A stretch of DNA of 17,679 bases from CACORA01 sp044234625 (GTDB lineage: Bacteria; Planctomycetota; Planctomycetia; Pirellulales; UBA1268). Made by a program: the position numbers and the translations under genes. Below are positions 14,822-17,679 of the stretch, piece after piece. The notes beneath the pieces are model-generated. The model was not told the DNA's origin. It searched no databases and saw nothing but the letters and a program-made list of their open reading frames with translations. Each line of letters starts with the position of its first letter. The first letter of the stretch is position 1. The stretch covers positions 1 through 17,679 of the forward strand of contig JBIIIP010000062.1 of NCBI GenBank assembly GCA_044234625.1, given 5' to 3'.

Positions 14822-14896
14822 CGGGGCGTGGCGCAGTCTGGCTAGCGCGCTTGACTGGGGGTCAAGAGGTCGCAGGTTCAAGTCCTGTCGCCCCGA
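14822..14896 (+). tRNA. tRNA-Pro(GGG)
   Basis: A full cloverleaf can be drawn. The acceptor arms CGGGGCG (14822-14828) and CGCCCCG (14889-14895) pair perfectly and A14896 is the discriminator base. The D stem pairs GCGC with GCGC. The anticodon stem CTTGA/TCAAG (14850-14854 and 14862-14866) holds the loop CTGGGGG with anticodon GGG at 14857-14859, reading CCC. The T arm is GCAGG-TTCAAGT-CCTGT, with one G-T pair. The 3' CCA is not encoded (ACATT follows the acceptor). The C1-G72 end pair is typical of bacterial tRNA-Pro. The 3' half is overlapped antisense by the serine recombinase reading frame. Confidence 0.95.
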
Positions 14897-16931
14897 CATT
14901 GGTTCCTTGATGAGTCTGCTCCGACCCGGAGTCGGGCTCATCCGTTCGGCCTTTCCGGCCCCGCGCGCCTCGGCGGGGTCCGGCATCGGCCGACGGGCCC
15001 CGGCAACACGCCGGGGCTGAGTGTGTGTCGTTGCGGCCGCCGGTGCCGGCGGGATCGCGGGCTAGATCGTCGGCCCGACTGCGGCCATGGATTGGCACCG
15101 GCAGGTTGTCTTCACCGAAGGCGATCACGCCGCGGCGGAGCCGGCGGACGGGCCGCTTGCCCCATCGGCCTTCCTCGAAATCGAGCCCGATGAAAATGCC
15201 CAGTCGGAGGACCAGTTCGCGAATCTTCTGATTGGCGTTCTCGTCCTTCGCGAGCGTCGCCAGGCCGTCGATCGTCGCCATGAGGGCATCGACCTGCTCC
15301 TCGGGCGTCATGCCCGCCTTGGCTGCGGGCTTCGGTGTCGCCTGTTCCGCGATCTGGCGAGCAACCGCGGTCTTCTCCGCGACGAGGCCGTCGAACTGCT
15401 TGGCAATGGCTGTATAGCGAGTGTCGTCCTTTTCGGTGGCCATTCGCCGCTCGGCCGTCGCGATGTCGTCTAGGAGTTCGGCCTGCCGACTTCGAAGCTG
15501 ACGAAGGGCTACCGGCTCCTCGGCGGCGCCATTGGCGTCTGCCTCCGCGCGGGCCTTCGTCAGAAGCCGCTCACGGATGGCATCGCGTCCGCCGGCTTTG
15601 CTGACGAGTTCCACCAATGCGTCGACGAGCATGGTCGCGAGCGGGGCGGCTTCGACGGTGTTGTGATGGCACTCGCTGTAACCGCTGTTGGAGTAGCGTC
15701 CGCACACATACTTCAGCTTTTTCCCGTAGGGGATGCCGTGCATGACGCTGCCACAGCCCTCGGTGATGTCGATGACCCGCGTCGAGAGTGGGTACCGGTC
15801 CGGGTTCGTCGCCTTCTGGCCGTTCGTCCGACGAACCTCTTCGATCGGCGCCTTCTTCGGCTGCATGGCCTGCCAGCGTGCAGGGTCGAACAGAACATCA
15901 CCGCCGCTGGCACCGCGCACCCGCACCTCCTCCGGGTTCTCCAGAAGCTTCGGCTGGCCGTCGGGACGGCGGTCGTGCTCTTCGAGTTCCCTCGGGCCAC
16001 CAACGCCTACGCGACGGTAACGGCCCTCGGACCGTCTGCCGTATTCCTTGATGCCCGCGATGATCGGGTTCGAACAGAGGTCTCGGATCGTATTCGGATG
16101 CCACTTGCCAAGCACACGGTGCGCCGAACCGTGATCGCGACGAACTCGGCCGGCATCGGGCGACGGGATGCCCATCTCGTTGAGCCTGGCAGCAATCCGC
16201 TTGCAGCTCTCCCCGGTAGCTCGCCATTCTAGGATCATGCACCACGTGCTGATCTTCACCTCATCGCGAGGGAGAAAGCGAACGTGATGCCCCGCGCGGC
16301 GGACGTTTTCACCATCCTCGAGCCACTGCACGAACTCGTCGTTAGGGCTGACAAGCGCCCTGCCGAAGCCGTAGGGGGCTCGGCCGCCGGTGCTCAGCCC
16401 GCGGGCCGCCATACTCTGCTGGACGAAGACGATGCGGTCTCCGAGCCGGGGCGAGAATTTCCCGTGCTCCTGATATTCGATCAGGCCACTGATGAGATAC
16501 GTCATCTCATTGGCCTTCAGGTCCTCAGGCGTATAGATCCTGTCGTGGGTGACGAGCGTCACGCCGCTGGAGATGAGTTGATGCTCGATCTGCATCATCT
16601 CAAGCAGGTCTTGAGGGCGTCCGAGACGGTCTCGCTTGAAAACCAAAAGGTGCGATACGGTCGTGTCGGTGACCGCATCGTTGAGAATCATCCGCAGGCC
16701 GGGGCGGGTAAGGTCTCCTCCACTGATGGCATCGTCGAGATAGATGTCATGGAGATGGTGAAGCCTTTTCCGCTGCATCTCCTCGATGTCGGCGTATGTG
16801 CCCCGGAAGGGCACGCCGATGGCCAGCGACGCCGCCTTGGCCCAGTCGAATTGCTGCCTGAGTGAAGACTCCTGGTTGTCGTCGCTGCGGCGGTCGTACA
16901 GCAGGGCTCGATTTTTGGGTCGGCTCTTCAT
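14862..16931 (-). CDS. large serine recombinase (resolvase/recombinase family), C-terminus read into tRNA-Pro
   Basis: The protein has 689 residues in this frame. The N-terminal resolvase domain has the catalytic Ser16 in LYDRRSDDNQ (canonical Y-x-R-x-S-x3-Q) and the active-site arginines in VFKRDRLGRP (97-106). A recombinase domain follows at about 180-310 (STGGRAPYGFG, then NEMGIPSP and WHPNTIRDLCSNPIIAG). A zinc-ribbon-like region is at about 390-425 and a coiled coil at about 455-535. Such enzymes move elements between att sites without a tyrosine integrase. The ATG overlaps the upstream stop as ATGA, with GGAG 7 nt before it. The tail after about residue 620 is poor in structure and ends GATGLEPATS, the antisense translation of a tRNA T arm, with its stop in the tRNA anticodon stem. 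The natural end was therefore probably set by integration. Specificity and activity are inferred. Confidence 0.88.
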   Translation of the reverse strand: MKSRPKNRALLYDRRSDDNQESSLRQQFDWAKAASLAIGVPFRGTYADIEEMQRKRLHHLHDIYLDDAISGGDLTRPGLRMILNDAVTDTTVSHLLVFKRDRLGRPQDLLEMMQIEHQLISSGVTLVTHDRIYTPEDLKANEMTYLISGLIEYQEHGKFSPRLGDRIVFVQQSMAARGLSTGGRAPYGFGRALVSPNDEFVQWLEDGENVRRAGHHVRFLPRDEVKISTWCMILEWRATGESCKRIAARLNEMGIPSPDAGRVRRDHGSAHRVLGKWHPNTIRDLCSNPIIAGIKEYGRRSEGRYRRVGVGGPRELEEHDRRPDGQPKLLENPEEVRVRGASGGDVLFDPARWQAMQPKKAPIEEVRRTNGQKATNPDRYPLSTRVIDITEGCGSVMHGIPYGKKLKYVCGRYSNSGYSECHHNTVEAAPLATMLVDALVELVSKAGGRDAIRERLLTKARAEADANGAAEEPVALRQLRSRQAELLDDIATAERRMATEKDDTRYTAIAKQFDGLVAEKTAVARQIAEQATPKPAAKAGMTPEEQVDALMATIDGLATLAKDENANQKIRELVLRLGIFIGLDFEEGRWGKRPVRRLRRGVIAFGEDNLPVPIHGRSRADDLARDPAGTGGRNDTHSAPACCRGPSADAGPRRGARGRKGRTDEPDSGSEQTHQGTNVGATGLEPATS
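14909..14942. terminator. stem-loop 3' of tRNA-Pro
   Basis: Outer arms GATGAG/CTCATC and inner arms CTCCG-acc-CGGAG form a two-part hairpin 12 nt after the tRNA. It could terminate the tRNA transcript, but no T-run follows. On the minus strand it lies inside the non-domain tail of the recombinase frame. Confidence 0.35.
14997..15017. terminator. perfect 8-bp GC stem-loop in the recombinase 3' tail
   Basis: GCCCCGGC-aacac-GCCGGGGC is a perfect inverted repeat inside the last part of the recombinase frame, just after the point where recombinase-like sequence ends. Its place suggests a former 3' end or terminator of the recombinase gene, or part of an attachment region. No T-run follows on either strand. 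Confidence 0.35.
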
Positions 16932-17419
16932 GGCTGGTCTCCATCGGTCGCTGTGCCAAGGATGCCGCGGACGTTCCAGAGGAAGTCGGCGAGTGCTTCG
17001 GCAACGTCGGTTGAGGTTTCGGTGACGCGGACATGAGCCTTGAGGCTCCGCCATGCCGATGTGACGGTGTGGTGCTGCCACCAGGTCATCATCCGCACGA
17101 GTGTGCAGTCCATCGCCGGCGAGCGGACGTGCTCGGTCGGCGAGGAGGCGATCCGCCTTCTCAGATCGATCATCAGCGTCGCGGGATGCACGACGTTGAG
17201 TTCCTGCGGCGTGACGAGCCCGATCTCGAACCAACGAACCATCTGGGAGATGGTCATCAGTTCGAGCACGTAGGCTTCGTGAACGAGATCGGGTAGCCGC
17301 TTGCGGCCGAACTTGTCGTCGAACCCGAGCCGGCTCAGTTGCGTTTCGGCGTCGGCTTCGATGGCCGCCTTGAAGTCGAGGTCGGCGGCGGTGAGAGCAG
17401 AGCGCGCCTGGCGTTTCAT
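16928..17419 (-). CDS. recombinase-coupled protein of unknown function
   Basis: The protein has 163 residues and I do not recognise it. It is mainly helical in appearance: a charged N-terminus (MKRQARSALTAADLDFKAAI), a central segment LPDLVHEAYVLELMTISQMV with WFEIGLVTPQEL, then a Trp/His-rich patch MMTWWQHHTVTSAW. There is no signal peptide and no membrane helix. Its stop overlaps the recombinase start as ATGA, so the two are translationally coupled and probably work together; a recombination accessory role is a guess. The start at 17419 is preferred: AAGGA lies 7 nt upstream, and codons from there on have C or G in most third positions, while the open extension up to 17560 does not and runs through a strong inverted repeat. 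The longer form (210 residues) cannot be ruled out. Confidence 0.7.
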   Translation of the reverse strand: MKRQARSALTAADLDFKAAIEADAETQLSRLGFDDKFGRKRLPDLVHEAYVLELMTISQMVRWFEIGLVTPQELNVVHPATLMIDLRRRIASSPTEHVRSPAMDCTLVRMMTWWQHHTVTSAWRSLKAHVRVTETSTDVAEALADFLWNVRGILGTATDGDQP

Positions 17420-17540
17420 GTCCCGTTCCTTGAGACCGTGATCGTTCCATCGAACCAATGCGAAGCACTCATTTTCCAAAACGAGGCGCGCGAAATCAAT
17501 CCTTCGCCAGCGATTCTTTTTTGTGTCGCGCATTACATCC

Positions 17541-17581
17541 AACGACTGGAGTCGGTACATCGGGGTACCGGCTCCAGCGTT
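17541..17581. repeat. strong inverted repeat upstream of the recombinase operon
   Basis: AACG-a-CTGGAGTCGGTAC pairs with GTACCGGCTCCAG-CGTT: 13-bp inner arms matching at 12 positions, a 6-nt loop ATCGGG, and a 4-bp outer extension after one bulged base. It lies between the tail gene and the start of the recombinase-coupled gene. It could terminate the tail gene, regulate the operon, or bind the recombinase. No T-run follows on the minus strand. Confidence 0.6.
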
Positions 17582-17597
17582 GGGTCGATGTTGTTAA

Positions 17598-17679
17598 TTA
17601 CTCGGCGGGCTTATCGGAGTGATCGCCGCCGCGCCGCGCGTTGAGGAAACGGCGGACGAGCAGTTCTGCCAAAAGCTTC
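17598..17679 (-). CDS. 3' end of an unidentified gene of the element (26 codons visible)
   Basis: On the minus strand the frame entering from the right edge reads KLLAELLVRRFLNARRGG, then DHSDKPAE and a TAA stop at 17598-17600. The sequence is amphipathic and helical, with Leu/Arg alternation, and nearly every codon ends in C or G, unlike the stretch that follows. It is therefore taken as the C-terminus of a real gene whose main part lies outside the window. It has the same direction as the recombinase operon, with a 178-bp gap. Its function cannot be told. Confidence 0.55.
   Translation of the reverse strand, partial: KLLAELLVRRFLNARRGGDHSDKPAE

Larger units (their letters stand above)
14897..17679. 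mobile_element. putative integrated element next to tRNA-Pro, right end outside the window
   Basis: A serine recombinase gene lies directly against an intact tRNA gene, with at least two accessory genes behind it on the same strand. This is the usual layout of an integrative element or integron-like island entering at a tRNA 3' end. The left border is set at the tRNA end because the recombinase frame runs into it; the exact crossover may lie inside the tRNA. No copy of the tRNA 3' sequence is present in the rest of the window, so the other end must lie to the right, beyond 17679. No conjugation or phage genes are visible. Confidence 0.5.

Noticed and set aside
14537..14986. Minus-strand frame containing GRQDLNLRPLDPQS
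   Set aside because: That phrase is the well-known antisense translation of a tRNA gene, here tRNA-Pro, and the rest has no protein-like features.

Overview
The window is high-GC DNA from a planctomycete, probably a Pirellulales-type member. Three features point there. The large secreted protein carries an N-terminal VEQLEARQLL segment, a variant of the planctomycete LEPR-XLL signature. The left edge holds a beta-RFAP synthase, an enzyme of methanopterin-type C1 cofactor synthesis known in archaea and in some bacteria including planctomycetes. Many genes also lack a good Shine-Dalgarno site. The assignment rests on these markers, not on a database search.

Layout, left to right. (1) 2-2457: the 3' part of a beta-RFAP synthase gene (+), converging on dapA (-), which is divergent from a purine nucleoside phosphorylase gene (+). 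(2) 2487-6170: one very large gene (-) for a secreted protein that joins a LEPR-XLL-type leader, a glycoside hydrolase family 64-like domain and a right-handed beta-helix. (3) 6278-11443: surE (+), a Dabb-domain gene with ftsH upstream of it (-), a Nudix hydrolase (+), a small cytochrome-c-like exported protein (-), and ndk (+). (4) 10982-14720: ndk and a family II pyrophosphatase with CBS/DRTGG-like regulatory insert in one short operon, pyrF (-), and a small two-helix membrane protein (+). (5) 14822-17679: tRNA-Pro(GGG), then an apparent mobile element with a large serine recombinase, a translationally coupled gene of unknown function, and the tail of a third gene, all on the minus strand and running out of the window.

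Much of the housekeeping content concerns nucleotides and phosphate: purine salvage (pnp), nucleotide dephosphorylation (surE), NTP balancing (ndk), pyrophosphate removal (ppaC), pyrimidine synthesis (pyrF) and a Nudix hydrolase. They are not one operon. Genes change strand often and most sit alone or in pairs.

Two non-coding patterns stand out. First, every convergent gene gap longer than 100 bp (after surE, after the Nudix gene, after ppaC) contains a related long hairpin repeat with arms of the type AGTGGCGTAGGCCTC...CTGCGA. Two of these run straight into TTTT, and one is also preceded by AAAA, as expected of a two-way terminator. Second, the serine recombinase reading frame has no stop of its own before the tRNA. 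It runs antisense into tRNA-Pro and stops in the anticodon stem, which suggests that the element inserted at the tRNA and that insertion defined the present C-terminus.
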